A stretch of DNA of 64,000 bases from Nematostella vectensis (taxonomy: Eukaryota; Cnidaria; Anthozoa; Actiniaria; Edwardsiidae). Both the position numbers and the translations under genes were made by a program. The notes under the pieces are model-generated. The model was not told the origin of the DNA. It saw nothing but the letters and a program-made list of their open reading frames with translations, and ran no database searches. Positions 16,601 through 34,716 of this stretch are shown one piece after another (positions within the stretch are counted from its first letter, which is position 1; each line of letters begins with the position of its first letter). The stretch covers positions 5,029,519-5,093,518 of the forward strand of contig NC_064036.1 of the NCBI RefSeq assembly GCF_932526225.1. Direction: 5' to 3'.

Positions 16601-19600
16601 ATATCTTATCTCTGATGTACATTGCAATATCCTGTAATCTATCATCATCACCTTTCACTTACATAACTGAGTGTTTGTTGTTACAGGTACAAATCCAGGA
16701 GAGAGGCCACCTAACTTTGTCTCCCTGAGCGGAGATTTTTACACATATGCAGACAGGTAATGTTCCTGTAATCCCCATTGCAAACAACCCCAGTGCCTTT
16801 TACAATACCATGTCATCCCATGTGCACAACTGCAACAGGAATGATTAGCTTTATTAAACATTAGATTAAGGGATTTGGCGCTGCACCTTACAGCATTCTG
16901 AACATGGTGTTCAAACAGCTGCGACTAACAAACCCCTTAAGCTGTTTTTTTTTTCATTCACAGAGATGACCATTACTGGAGTGGCTATTACACCTCAAGG
17001 CCCTATTACAAGAACTTGGACAGAGTTATGGAAGCACACCACAGGTACAGTATTTGATTATTTTTTTTGAATTAAACCCTTTCATGGGTATGATCTTTTA
17101 GGGTACCAAATTGTGCCTAGAATGAATAATATAGTATTAAAAGATTGGACTTTTAAGTTGCAATTAATCTATGATCTATGATAATCTATAATATTAATCT
17201 ATGATGTAGCCTTTATACATATAATGTTACCAAGAAGGCGTTTTCTGACTTGTTTGAAAGCAGAAATCAGGCAGCTGCTACCTCTTGCGCTTGCTTTTAT
17301 GCTTGCGTTCCAGTAACAGTCAGGGTGCTTATCTGTATCGTAGGGGTGCAGAGATGTTGTTCTACCTTGCCCACTCTCATGCCAAGCGAGCGGGAGTGAC
17401 ACACTATCCTGCAGACAAGCTATCACAATTGCTGACAAATGCCAGGCGTAACATGGGATTGTTCCAGCATCATGACGCCATCACTGGCACAGCAAAAGAC
17501 TTTGTCGTAGTTGACTATGGCAACAGGTATCCGATTTATTGGAGATTTATCGACATTTAAACATTTGTCAGACAAGACCAAATTAAGAATACTTGTATGT
17601 TTATTTAGGTGTGTTGATTGCTATCTGGGACTATCATCTTGCTGACAAATAATACCAAAATGATACTGTATTCTTAGTAGCCCCTTTTGGAAGTAAATAT
17701 CGATGCTAAATGGAACTATCACCTTTATATGAAACCTTTTAATGACGTTGGCTATTTGGTTTTCACAAAGACAAGCTGATTTAGCTATTTTACATTAGGC
17801 AGTGGCAATTTTTGTTGCGTTGCGATTTTAAAAAAAAGTAGTCCTTCCCGTTCTGCAACTTGAAAATTCAATTTTTTGTTGTGTTGCAAGTTGCAGGAAA
17901 AGTAAAAATGTTTTTTACCCAGGAGCAGGACCAAGAGTTTCTACCAGTAGAATTGTTTTTACTTTTGGCAACATTGTGAGAAGAATTTCCCTGTGTCATG
18001 TTTCTGCAACCTGATTTTTTTTAATCGTCATTGTTGCCTTGCGAGTTGCAGGAAAATAATCCTTGTTTGACATTGCTTTTAATTTCTTGAACAATATCCA
18101 TTGGTGGCTAACATGTCTTCTTTACGAATTTTGTTGCTGTCATCAGACTGCACAGGTCACTTCAGGATATGCAGAATGTCATGCAGGAGTGTATGCAGTT
18201 TCTCCTATCGCCAAATAAAGCACAAGAACCAAAACACATCCTTAAGCCGGTAAGGCCATTATAACTAATTTTCAAACGTTATGATACCATAAATCAAGCT
18301 TCAGTCACAATGTGTCCATTGAGTTGGATCATAGAGCCCTTTGGTTTCCCCTTTTTATCCCTTTTTTTCTCTAGCCAAAAAAGAACGAGAGGGAAAAGTT
18401 TTACATAGACAGCTGCTTACTTTTATTTCTAGGGAGAGGACAGATCTGCCCAAGATGCTAACCCGATCAAAGAGGTCATCATCTTGTCTTCCTCTCCAAG
18501 GTGAGTGTAGTACAATTAGTAGTACAACAACATCAGTAACGTGATCATCATGAGCAGCAATAACAACAACTACGCAATCATCAACAACAACGAACAACTT
18601 CAATGTAATGTAATCATCAATAACACCAACATAATCATCATCATCAACTATGACAACAACAGCGTGATCATCATCAAGAACTACATGTTCACAAGGAATG
18701 AACATAGTACCACACTCTGCAAATGATGGTTGTCGTAAGTGTACAATCTTGGTGAGTTTGTAAATGAAATAAATAATAAGATTTAATGCCACATATCAGC
18801 CATACGTAAATGATTAAAAATACAAAACACTGATTTAGAATGCCCATCTTAAAACTGAAGAAAACAAGCTTTAAGTAAGCCCACATACTGTAGTTCAACA
18901 AGTCAAATTCAGGGCCGAGAAACAGAAAGATACTCGCCATGACTCCACCGGGAACCAAGCCTATACGCTGACGCGCTAACACACTGAGCCACCTTCCAAC
19001 CTCCAAGGATGCCTAGCTTCTAGTGATAAAGCTAATGTTTGATTGTTCTGCTGTTGAAGGAGCGTGTATGTCTACAATTCCTTGCCAGAGCAGAGGGAGC
19101 AAGTCGTCAGTCTTTTCGTCTCTGACCCACTTGTTACGGTAATAGTGTAGTCTATAGTTTGTGGCAATTCAATGTACTGTTGTCAGTTCTAATTTAACGT
19201 ATTTGGACTTTTTATACAGGTCAGAGACAGTAGTGGGGATGTTGTTATCAGTCAAACAAACTTGGTATGGGATGCAAGGAACAAGATTTCATCAGTGAAA
19301 TATGAGGTGAGTGATATTATCTTTTGTGTTTTTGAATCGAGGATAAAGACGATGATAAATAGTATTATTATGGCGCCGTTGATTGAGGGGGTGATAATGA
19401 TGATAATGGTGATGCTACATAAGTCCGAAAACCATCAAGATCAGGTTGATTATTAAAATAATCAACCTGATCTTGATGGTTTTCTCTTAAAAGAGAATGC
19501 TCACCACCCAGATGTTATAAGGTTCGGAAGATTGGAAGGTCGGCTCAAACTAAAAATAATTAAAACACTTGAAGACGATACTGGCCATTTAAATGCCGAA

Positions 19601-22600
19601 ACTAACCCCATTCCTTGAGACCAAATCCTGACTTTGAGTGTGATGTTTGTGATGATTATTGCGGGGAGGAGTTGAAAGAAGACGGGGGTAATTATAATAG
19701 TTGTCATCGGGGCTGCGAAGACATTTTTCTGGAATACACGCACTTTCATTTTAAGACACCCACCTATTTTACTTTTAAATTTATATAAGATCACAAAATC
19801 ACATAAAATAAGATCGCCACTCTCCTGGCTGATACATGAAGAAATATCGATGATTTTGTTGAAGCTCATATATGAGGTGGTGGTGGTGGTGGTGGTGGTG
19901 GAAATGGTTATGATGATATTGGTCCCCACTTCACTAGATTATATAGTGAAGAGATTTATTATCTAGATTATCTAGAGTTATACTGTAGATACTGCTTTGT
20001 TCAATACCTCTCAGAGCCTCTGAAATAGTAGTTTGTTAAATCTCTCGTAGCTTCTATTCGTCGCGAGTGTGCCACCATTAGGTGTCGCGGTCTTCAAGGT
20101 CAAACTCGGCTCAGTGTCAGATGCTCATAACAGACCCTCCAGAGTGACCTCCTATACACGAGATACCCTGGATAAGCCAACCTCAGAGCACTTTAACATC
20201 GAGCTGCAGGCTCCCGGCTCCGAGGTGCTAACGATGAATAACCACCTCATCTCCGCTGAATTCGATAGTACCACAGGCATGCTGAAGGTAGGTTAGGGGT
20301 GAAGGAGGGGAATTAGAAGAAAGGGATGGACACACAGCCATTGTCCCAGAGTCTAGAATAACGAGAGCAAAAAGGGAATACAAGTGCGATTGAAATATTT
20401 AATGCCATGTTTTGTAAGTTAAGTAAGCCTCAGTCAAACTATTGACAACATCTGCCAATACTCTCTATTTTCTCTCATCACTTTGTCCCTCATTAGAGTA
20501 TCACAACAAAAGCTGACGGGTCCCGCGTGAATGTTGACCTCGAGTTTATGACGTATGGAACCAAGTCGTACGGTGATCGCAGCGGCGCTTACCTCTTTTT
20601 ACCGGACGGGCCGGCCAAGGTACTGGACACTTTTTTTCTTAAGAAAACCCCTAATATTCTTGGAAGCACCATCTTACCACTTTATGAGAATACCACATTC
20701 TTAGAAATGAGCGTCTACTTCCTTTCTACCGGCCAAGGTTCTGTATTTTCTCGGAAAAACTGGTATCAAACACCACATGACCTCCCTAGCTTCTTGGTGT
20801 TTCTCTTGTTTCGCCACTTTCTTATTCAGTATCACATTCTACAAAAATTGTGTAATACTGACAAGCGTTATAACTATTAACAGCCCCACACGGTCCCTGC
20901 TCACACTACAGTGTTCTTCACCTCGGGCAAAGTGGTGAGTCTTCACTCTACCGTACCATATTATTTATACAAGAGGTTGTCTAATTTCACTCCACCGTAC
21001 CATATTATTTCCTATTTCACTTTTCCATAGATGCAAGAAGTACGAGTAGTATTACCGAATGTTGTGCATGTTGTGCGGCTTTACCGCACGGATGGGCCTG
21101 AGGGTCACTCTCTCGACATTCAGAACACAGTTGACGTCCGGAGTATGAACAACAAGGTAAGACGAGCACGGGACGTTTCCTTAGAAATACAGAACAAAGT
21201 TGACGTCCTGGGTATAAACTATAAGGTTAGCCGGCCATCAGCCAACTCCTTAGACATACAAAACACAGTTGACGTCCGAGAATGAACAATAAGATGATAC
21301 TACCACAAAGCCAATAGTACGGTTTATTCTTGGGTAAAAATACGCACAAAAGGTCTTTTTATGACGATGAATGCGCCGACCAAATATGTGTATTTTTGAC
21401 TTGATGACTTTTGTTTCTTTCTAGGAATTTGTGATGCGGCTAAGAACAGACATTCAAAACAAAAACCGAGAATTCTACAGTGACCTCAATGGCTTCAGTG
21501 TGAGTGTTAAACCTTATGAACCATTGTTAAAAGTGGGAAGCAAACAGCGTTTGCATTAATTCACAGCAAAAAAAAATTACAGTACAATATTAGTTAATGA
21601 ATTCTCGTCATGTTACATAAAGGCATTTCATATTCTCTAAGACGTATCAACTATCCCTTTAGTATCAAAGGCGCCGCACACTTGACAAGCTGCCTATTCA
21701 GGCGAATTTCTACCCGATGCCGACCATGGCTTTCCTCGAGGACAGCAACCACAGGCTTTCCCTGCTCTCAGCCCAACCAAACGGCGTGGCGGGACTACAG
21801 ACAGGTAATTGTACCTGCGTTAGGCAGATTGTGTTGCAGCTGCTGCTGTTGTATTGTTGCTTTCGCTCGTGTTGTTGCTGTTGCTGATGCTGTTGTTGTT
21901 GTAGCTGTTGTTTTCGCTCGTGTTGTTGTTTTCGCTGCATGTTGATGTTGCTGCTACCATAAATGTTTGCAATATCGGCCTCCATGACTCAATCTTATGT
22001 TGGTCTTCCCTTTAGAGTAGCGTGTCTACTGTATTTCTTATCCCTGTCTATTGTCGTCAGCTGGTTTTACCGAAGCCTCGTATTCTATTCCTTTATTCTT
22101 AGGTATGCTGGAGGTAGTGATGGATCGCCGTTTGCTACAAGACGACAACCGAGGCCTTGGTCAAGGGGTCACCGATAACAAAGAGACGCCATCACATTTC
22201 CGTCTCGTACTGGAGCGATTCCAAACCCCAACACAACAGGTAATCTTACGTCGACAAAAAGCCCAATTTCGTATAAAAGATCACATCCAGGGACGCGCGG
22301 TTAAGCGGATCTAGGATTTTTTAAGATGGGAGAGCTGGCACTGAAATCGATTTCTTTTGGCGATACTTTTTCTTGTTCCTAAATGTAAATGGTCAAGAAG
22401 ACACTTACTGAAGTCACGTTTATGATAACAATAACGTGCTTTCGCTCTTGATACAGATGAGCATATACTTAATATACTTACTGTAATTCTTGAGGACGAT
22501 TATAATGGATTTTCATGATGACATTATCATGTTTTTCCTGTTTTTGTTGAATGCTGAGATGATAAAATAGATAATTATTATGATGGTGATGATGATGATG

Positions 22601-23577
22601 ATGATGATGTTTTCTGGTAGTGCTAATAGCGATATCTCCTGTCCGCAGAATAAACGCCCAGATCTCGCCTTCCCGTCCCTGCTTACCCACCTCTTGTCCC
22701 AGCACCTCTTGCATCCTCAGTTCATCTTCCTGGCCAAACCCGACGCCGAGGATACTGCCACAAGCCTGTCGCCTGGCTTCACAGGTCTGCAGTCCCCGCT
22801 GCCGTGCGACGTGTCCCTCCTGATGCTTCGCTCAGTGCTTGAAGGCGAGGAGGAGAAGCCATCGGGCGAGGCTCTGATGGTGTTGCACAGGAGAGGATAC
22901 GAGTGTGGCTTGTCTAGCAGCTGTATAAAGGACGCTAGTGGCGGCAAGGTAAGTGAAGTCGTGATGGATAAACTTTCCCTTCATTTTGCGCCTATGCGCA
23001 AAAGGGGGGTGAAAGTAACCGCGTGGTGGTGACCGCACATGTAATAATAAGCGCGAAAGAGACGCAGATGGTAAAAGACCGAAAAGGAACTTCACCCGCG
23101 CATAGGCTTTTACGTCTCCCCCTTCTTCACCGTCTCCATTTCCTTTGCTAGTGGAACCGTTGACCAAGCCAGAGCTAGGGTCCCGTTTAGTAGAGCTAGA
23201 TACCTGTATAGTTTCGAACAAGACACAGGTTACTGCGCCAGTACTGACGGTCTGCCCTTTGCCTTACATATCTCTTTTGGCAAAGCTTCCAGTGAAATTT
23301 ATGTGGATACGTATTTTACTGAAATTCCTCGTATGTTAGCCCAATATAGAGTCTCCAAGCTCTTGTTTCTTTTAAATTCAGGCCAAAAATATAATAACTA
23401 CCGATATCATTTGTTTTGTTGTAGCTAAAGCTCGGTGAGCTATTTAAGGATCTCCCGATGTCTCAAGCCACCCGGACATCCCTCTCCATGCTGTACGACC
23501 AAGGTGTACAGGACCCCACCACGCCCATCTCTCTTGACCCCATGGAGCTGCACTCATATCGAGTCAAGCTCAGCTGA
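7639..23577 (+). CDS. MAN2A: Golgi alpha-mannosidase II (GH38), complete 27-exon gene
   Basis: About 1164 residues (human MAN2A1 1144). Exons: 7639-7758, 9442-9759, 10492-10636, 12295-12466, 12787-12920, 13801-13974, 14875-14960, 15061-15161, 15583-15715, 16247-16291, 16365-16416, 16687-16756, 16964-17044, 17344-17526, 18147-18249, 18433-18500, 19060-19138, 19220-19306, 20051-20287, 20497-20619, 20884-20934, 21031-21156, 21425-21499, 21663-21804, 22103-22239, 22649-22948, 23425-23577. Phases join throughout. The N-terminus is a type II signal anchor ([20 protein letters not shown]). Catalytic marks are all present: [11 protein letters not shown] (zinc His/Asp, about 191/193), WAIDPFGH (nucleophile Asp about 307), PLGDDFRY (about 440-447) and QHHDAITGT (about 585-593). 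It trims two mannoses from GlcNAcMan5GlcNAc2 during complex N-glycan formation. Exon 14's acceptor (tcgtag, 17338-17343) was chosen over ttccag 18 bp upstream because [12 protein letters not shown] fits the family. Intron 4 is GC-AG. MAN2A1 and MAN2A2 cannot be told apart here. Confidence 0.95.
8001..8326. mobile_element. PIF/Harbinger-type MITE in MAN2A intron 1
   Basis: 326-bp element with terminal inverted repeats beginning AGGCTGGTTCTCACGA and ending TCGTGAGAACCAGCCT; partial inverted similarity continues about 70 bp inward. It is flanked by TTA on both sides (7998-8000 and 8327-8329), the 3-bp target duplication of PIF/Harbinger elements. No transposase. Confidence 0.8.
8355..8735. repeat. 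190-bp tandem duplication in MAN2A intron 1
   Basis: Two near-identical copies (8355-8544 and 8545-8735), each starting ACTTGC.ATGTAGTTTATAA and ending with TATTGTATACTATGATGTGTG. Non-coding; the rest of intron 1 (7759-9441) shows nothing else clear. Confidence 0.85.
10030..10465. repeat. Approx. 45-bp minisatellite upstream of MAN2A exon 3
   Basis: About nine to ten units with the core CCTTTGTTTTGTACTAATGT followed by GCTACTGTATGGTGTAATTA. The last, diverged unit ends about 30 bp before the exon 3 acceptor, so this array approaches but does not include the splice site. Confidence 0.85.
11197..11436 (+). CDS. Possible nested small Cys-rich ORF in MAN2A intron 3
   Basis: A 79-codon ATG-started frame inside intron 3. 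It has a basic N-terminus, one hydrophobic segment ([12 protein letters not shown]) and a Cys-rich tail ([12 protein letters not shown]). AATAAA follows the stop by only 6 bp (11443-11448). I recognise no family. The hydrophobic segment is too far from the start for a typical signal peptide, and chance openness is a real alternative. The rest of intron 3 (10637-12294) holds G-rich stretches near 10681-10715 and 11978-11992 and a short repeated motif (GGAATTTC.AAAGCATGGGG) near 10950, 11890 and 11930. Confidence 0.25.
   Translation: MYDNKTRVIAILGKSRLEATPGTIFILIGIPILFSPVGSAAPKVNGFQKEKLNCEDCIDCCLNLCFSPVTCLEWFRNKI
12467..12786 (+). other. GC-AG intron (MAN2A intron 4)
   Basis: Exon 4 ends ...GCA TTG AG followed by gcaagg, matching the AG|GCAAG consensus of GC-AG introns; no GT donor lies nearby. 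Joining to the acceptor ctttag (12781-12786) gives [20 protein letters not shown] in phase 2, as the family requires. Confidence 0.85.
12902..13296 (+). repeat. 12-unit 33-bp array of exon 5 end plus 5' splice site
   Basis: The first unit is the last 19 bp of coding exon 5 (ATCATCTTGGCCCAG) plus its donor gtgagaaatg. It is repeated head to tail every 33 bp (unit 11 is 32 bp). Units 2, 3, 6, 8, 10 and 11 keep a GT donor (gtgaga or gtaaga), unit 5 has GC, and units 4, 7, 9 and 12 have lost the AG|GT context. The frame stays open through the first units to a stop at 13100-13102, so donors of units 2, 3 and 6 would add whole 11-residue blocks of the type [11 protein letters not shown]. Confidence 0.95.
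14255..14905 (+). repeat. 15-unit 43-46-bp array of exon 7 3' splice site plus exon start
   Basis: Units start ATCATGGATCCAGTACTGAT and end with the acceptor ttacctttag. Starts: 14255, 14300, 14343, 14386, 14431, 14474, 14520, 14563, 14609, 14652, 14697, 14742, 14787, 14830, 14875. The last is the real start of exon 7 ([15 protein letters not shown]). Every earlier unit carries the same AG acceptor. Units are 43, 45 or 46 bp, so only some upstream acceptors are in frame; the one at 14830 would add 15 residues in frame. Confidence 0.95.
15186..15331. repeat. 73-bp tandem duplication in MAN2A intron 8
   Basis: Two copies starting TAGTTAGGC (15186 and 15259) and sharing CAATTAGATCATGTACTGTA then cacatatgcaatagccatgt. 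Non-coding. Intron 8 is otherwise plain. Confidence 0.8.
17093..17135 (-). repeat. Exact inverted copy of exon 11 3' splice site, in intron 13
   Basis: These 43 bp are the perfect reverse complement of 16346-16388, which spans the polypyrimidine tract, the AG (16363-16364) and the first 24 bp of exon 11. The two copies lie 0.7 kb apart in one transcript and could pair, covering the exon 11 acceptor. Confidence 0.95.
17527..18146. other. MAN2A intron 14
   Basis: No gene or transposon end seen. It carries a weak repeat of a motif around gttgcgttgcaa/gttgcagg (about 17810-18050). Confidence 0.4.
18501..19059. repeat. ATCATCAACAAC-type low-complexity tract in MAN2A intron 16
   Basis: From about 18520 to 18690 the intron is an imperfect mix of ATC and AAC triplets. 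This leaves artificial open frames on the opposite strand. The rest is plain sequence. Confidence 0.7.
19427..19484. repeat. Perfect 27-bp hairpin in MAN2A intron 18
   Basis: Arms 19427-19453 and 19458-19484 are exact reverse complements around the loop TAAA. No mismatch occurs in 27 pairs. Such a short, fully paired stem resembles cnidarian miRNA precursors but could equally be a palindrome left by replication slippage. Confidence 0.9.
19876..19901. repeat. (GGT)n microsatellite in MAN2A intron 18
   Basis: About nine uninterrupted GGT triplets. The surrounding intron (19307-20050) is otherwise plain apart from the hairpin at 19427-19484. Confidence 0.9.
21112..21297 (+). repeat. Three 69-bp copies of exon 22 end plus 5' splice site
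   Basis: Coding exon 22 ends [14 protein letters not shown]|gtaaga (21156). The last 45 bp plus donor and 24 intron bases recur at 21181 and 21250, exactly 69 bp apart. Copy 2 keeps a donor-like AAG|GTTAGC; copy 3 has AAG|ATGATA and has lost it. The frame stays open to TGA 21283-21285, so use of the second donor would add 23 residues including [14 protein letters not shown]. Confidence 0.95.
21826..21955. repeat. TGTTGCTGCTG-type triplet-rich tract in MAN2A intron 24
   Basis: Interrupted GTT/GCT triplets with two copies of ttttcgctcgtgttgttg. Low complexity; gives spurious polyglutamine frames on the other strand. Confidence 0.8.
22240..22648. other. MAN2A intron 25
   Basis: Contains a (GAT)n microsatellite near 22580-22610, just before the exon 26 acceptor. 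Nothing else recognised. Confidence 0.5.
22949..23424. other. MAN2A intron 26
   Basis: Contains an imperfect inverted pair (ttttgcgcctatgcgcaa near 22984 and cccgcgcataggctttt near 23095). No coding exon seen between the exon 26 donor and the last exon. Confidence 0.4.
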
Positions 23578-25122
23578 GAGGGGTACTCAGGCGGGCCGGC
23601 ACCTTGACTGTTGGCTGGACACGAGATGATAAGAATCCGACACCAGGCTGCACACCACTGCACGAAACCCAGATTAGCAGCTAATAGTTTCAATAACATA
23701 ACTGTTTAGCTGAACCGATTGAAGAAAAATATATTTGAAAATGGGATTCCCTGTAAATACATTTCATACGCCTTAAATGGTATCAACGTACCTATAACCG
23801 TTTATGTTTTGAATGGATTGGTTAGAAAGGGGAAGGGGGAGGGTGTAAAAATTAAAACCTATGGGTAAGATTTAATGGACATAGTCACTTGTCTGCAGCA
23901 TTAAAGTTACAAATCTATTCCTTGTAATGTTAGAAATTTGAGGCTGACGTGTGCATCCGAATTAGAGAAAAAGGCGGCTGCTTAGGGGTATGAGGAGGGA
24001 TAGAGAAGCTACGAAATACCCCCTCGCGGTATTCATGTTATATTTCTTATTCGTAGAAGGAAACATGTTTTTAAAAACATGTTAACATTAGTAGCATTAA
24101 ATGCAACGTAGTATTTTAGTTGTGGTTGCCGTCTCATATTGTATTCATACAAATAACAATCTGTTTATCCCACTAAATCTGTCTAGCGGTAAACTAGAGT
24201 AAGAGCTTTCATTCTTAAAAAAATAAATAAAGTCACACTTGTCTACAAGGTATATAAATTTTCGTGAATCAACGTTAAAAAGGACGCAGTGAATTTCATT
24301 GCAAGGACGAAATGCAAAAAGAGGGAGAGGGGCAGGGAAGAGGGACGGGGGAAGGGGGGAAGGGGAGAGGGACGGGGGAGAGGGGCAGGGGAGAGGGGCA
24401 GGGGAGAGGGGCGGGGGAGAGGGGCAGGGGTGAGTGGCGGTACAGCCAAGGTCCCCCGAGAACAAACATAGTCATAGTCCTTCCTTGAGGACAGAAATCG
24501 CTAGTTCTAGTCAAGAATCACTCTCGCTTTCTCTTCCATTTTTATCCACAAAAAAAAAAACACAACCCCTGACAAACTTGAATATCTCACTGACAGAAGT
24601 GTTTCTGTTATTTATTTTTTAATTTTTGATAAAATTGTTCAATACCTCGGGAATGTCTCTTACCTCGCGCCAAATTCGATTTTCCACAACTCTTTGCAGC
24701 GCGTGAAACCGAGGATAAAACGAACTTTTCCATCTTGTTTCCAGTAGACCGTTTTAACGATGTGCGCGCACATCCAAAATGGCACAGACTGGCGGGTTAT
24801 AGCTGATCCAAAATGGCCTACGAAGTGTTGTTTACAAAGCAATAGCGGAGTTTTCACATTCCCCTTTGTCCGCATTCTGGATCAGCCGTGGTACGCCAAT
24901 CTGTGGCATTTTTGACCAGCGCAACATCTTGAAAACGGTCTGTTTTGACGTCTGACCTCGGTTTCACGCGCGCTGGGGAAAGTAAACACGCGAAAGGTTA
25001 TGGGCTTCCTGTGGTCACACCTCTGCTGGACGCTGTCTGTCGGCTCAAGAACACAGCTTGTTTTCTCATTTCTAAAAGTTCTAGTTGTTACTCGTTTTCT
25101 CTTCATTCCTCCGTCTTCAGTA
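23578..25122. other. Intergenic region, MAN2A 3' end to FECH promoter
   Basis: Candidate poly(A) hexamers for MAN2A are ATTAAA near 23900 and AATAAA near 24222. Near 24310-24435 lies a purine-rich minisatellite. From about 24650 the sequence becomes CpG-richer, as expected for a promoter. It holds an inverted pair: CAGCGCGTGAAACCGAGG at 24697-24714 and CCTCGGTTTCACGCGCGCTG at 24956-24975. Confidence 0.5.
24311..24435. repeat. GAGAGGGGCAGGG purine-rich minisatellite
   Basis: About ten imperfect 12-13-bp units, all purine on the + strand except the single C. It could form triplex or G-quadruplex structures. The proline-rich reverse frames across it are artefacts. Confidence 0.85.
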
Positions 25123-33664
<8,542 letters not shown>

Positions 33665-34262
33665 CATCATTCTCTCCTAAATTCAATACTTCGAAGGCTC
33701 GCAGACCTACCTATTCCATGCTCAGAGAAAAATACCCTGCTTGCCAGAGACTTGCCCCCAATCTTTAAATTTCATGCTGTGCAGTGAAGCCTGAGGGCGA
33801 CCTGGCACCCCCGGTAAAAAAGCAAGCTGCGTGGAAGTAAAAGCTGATCACTCATGACGTATTCTTGACTACGGAGCTTTTACGCCTTTATAGCGATTAC
33901 AGACTATGGGAAGGTCACGCGCAAACGTGCACAGCATTGTGGGACACAAGCTGGAAAAACCAGCGGTCTTTGCGGGCGCTCCCCTTGATTTTTTGCTGCC
34001 GAAGGAAAGTGCTAGGTCCTGTCTATCTTGTGAGGAAAACGATACATTCTCGTTACTAGAGCCTCTAGGTTGAGCGAAAGATCTCGCACTTTTGGTAGTG
34101 TTTTGCAGTCAGCTTAGTGAGATGTGGTGTTGGGTTCTGATGAAGCAATTGTACAGAAATAATTGCATAGGCTTGGGTTGCTTGATTGGCTTGCTTGATT
34201 GACGTGCTTCGCACGCCTGACACGCCACATCTGGACACCAAGCCTATCATAGGTTCTAAATC

Positions 34263-34287
34263 TTTATTTTACAAATATTTAAATAAA
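34263..34287. terminator. Back-to-back poly(A) signals of convergent FECH and Ly6 gene A
   Basis: Reverse-strand AATAAA at 34263-34268 serves the Ly6 gene; forward AATAAA at 34282-34287 is the first good hexamer after the FECH stop. They lie within 25 bp, so the two mRNAs probably end on top of each other. Sequence 33665-34262 shows no other feature. Confidence 0.5.
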
Positions 34288-34537
34288 AAGAATCAGTCAA
34301 TGATGACTTAGTCCAATTTCTTTATGAAACAATACCATATTCTTGAATTTACAAATTGCGGCAAAACAGAACATTCATTGGATCTATAAAGCAGAATAAT
34401 GTAATTGCAAATGGGTTGATTACTATTTACATACAAGAATGGGTATGGTCTCGACTTCGGGCTGGTTTCTAAAAGCTAAGCGGGCGATGCAATAGCAATT
34501 GATTGATTGAGTCTCCCAAGCACACGAACATCGTATC

Positions 34538-34716
34538 TAAGAAATGTACTGCATTATCATACAAACTAAACCACGGAAAACAGAAGTGTGACTAGGAGTG
34601 TCCTGAAGGCTGGTAGCGCTGCCCTAAGAAATGTACTCACTTTAACATAACAAACTAAACCATTAAAAACAGAAGTGTACATGTTACTAGAAGGACGGCA
34701 CTGAAGGCTGGTAGCG
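34538..34716. repeat. 88-bp tandem duplication of the 3' end of Ly6 gene A
   Basis: The stop-codon end of the last exon plus the first 3' UTR bases (34626-34716) are repeated downstream at 34538-34625. Shared blocks: aagaaatgtact, acaaactaaacca, aaaacagaagtgt and ctgaaggctggtagcgctgc. Only the upstream copy is joined to the gene. Confidence 0.8.

Noticed and set aside
17285-17343. Upstream acceptor ttccag for MAN2A exon 14
   Set aside because: It stays in frame but inserts residues (SNSQGAYLY type) absent from the family; the tcgtag acceptor gives the conserved sequence. It could be a minor isoform.
19501-19929. 142-codon reverse frame with a poly-Thr start
   Set aside because: Produced by the (GGT)n tract and surrounding intron; no motif.
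22478-22714. Reverse frame with poly-His
   Set aside because: Artefact of the (GAT)n microsatellite and antisense of MAN2A exon 26.
24145-24514. Proline-rich reverse frames
   Set aside because: Readings of the purine minisatellite in three frames; not protein-like.
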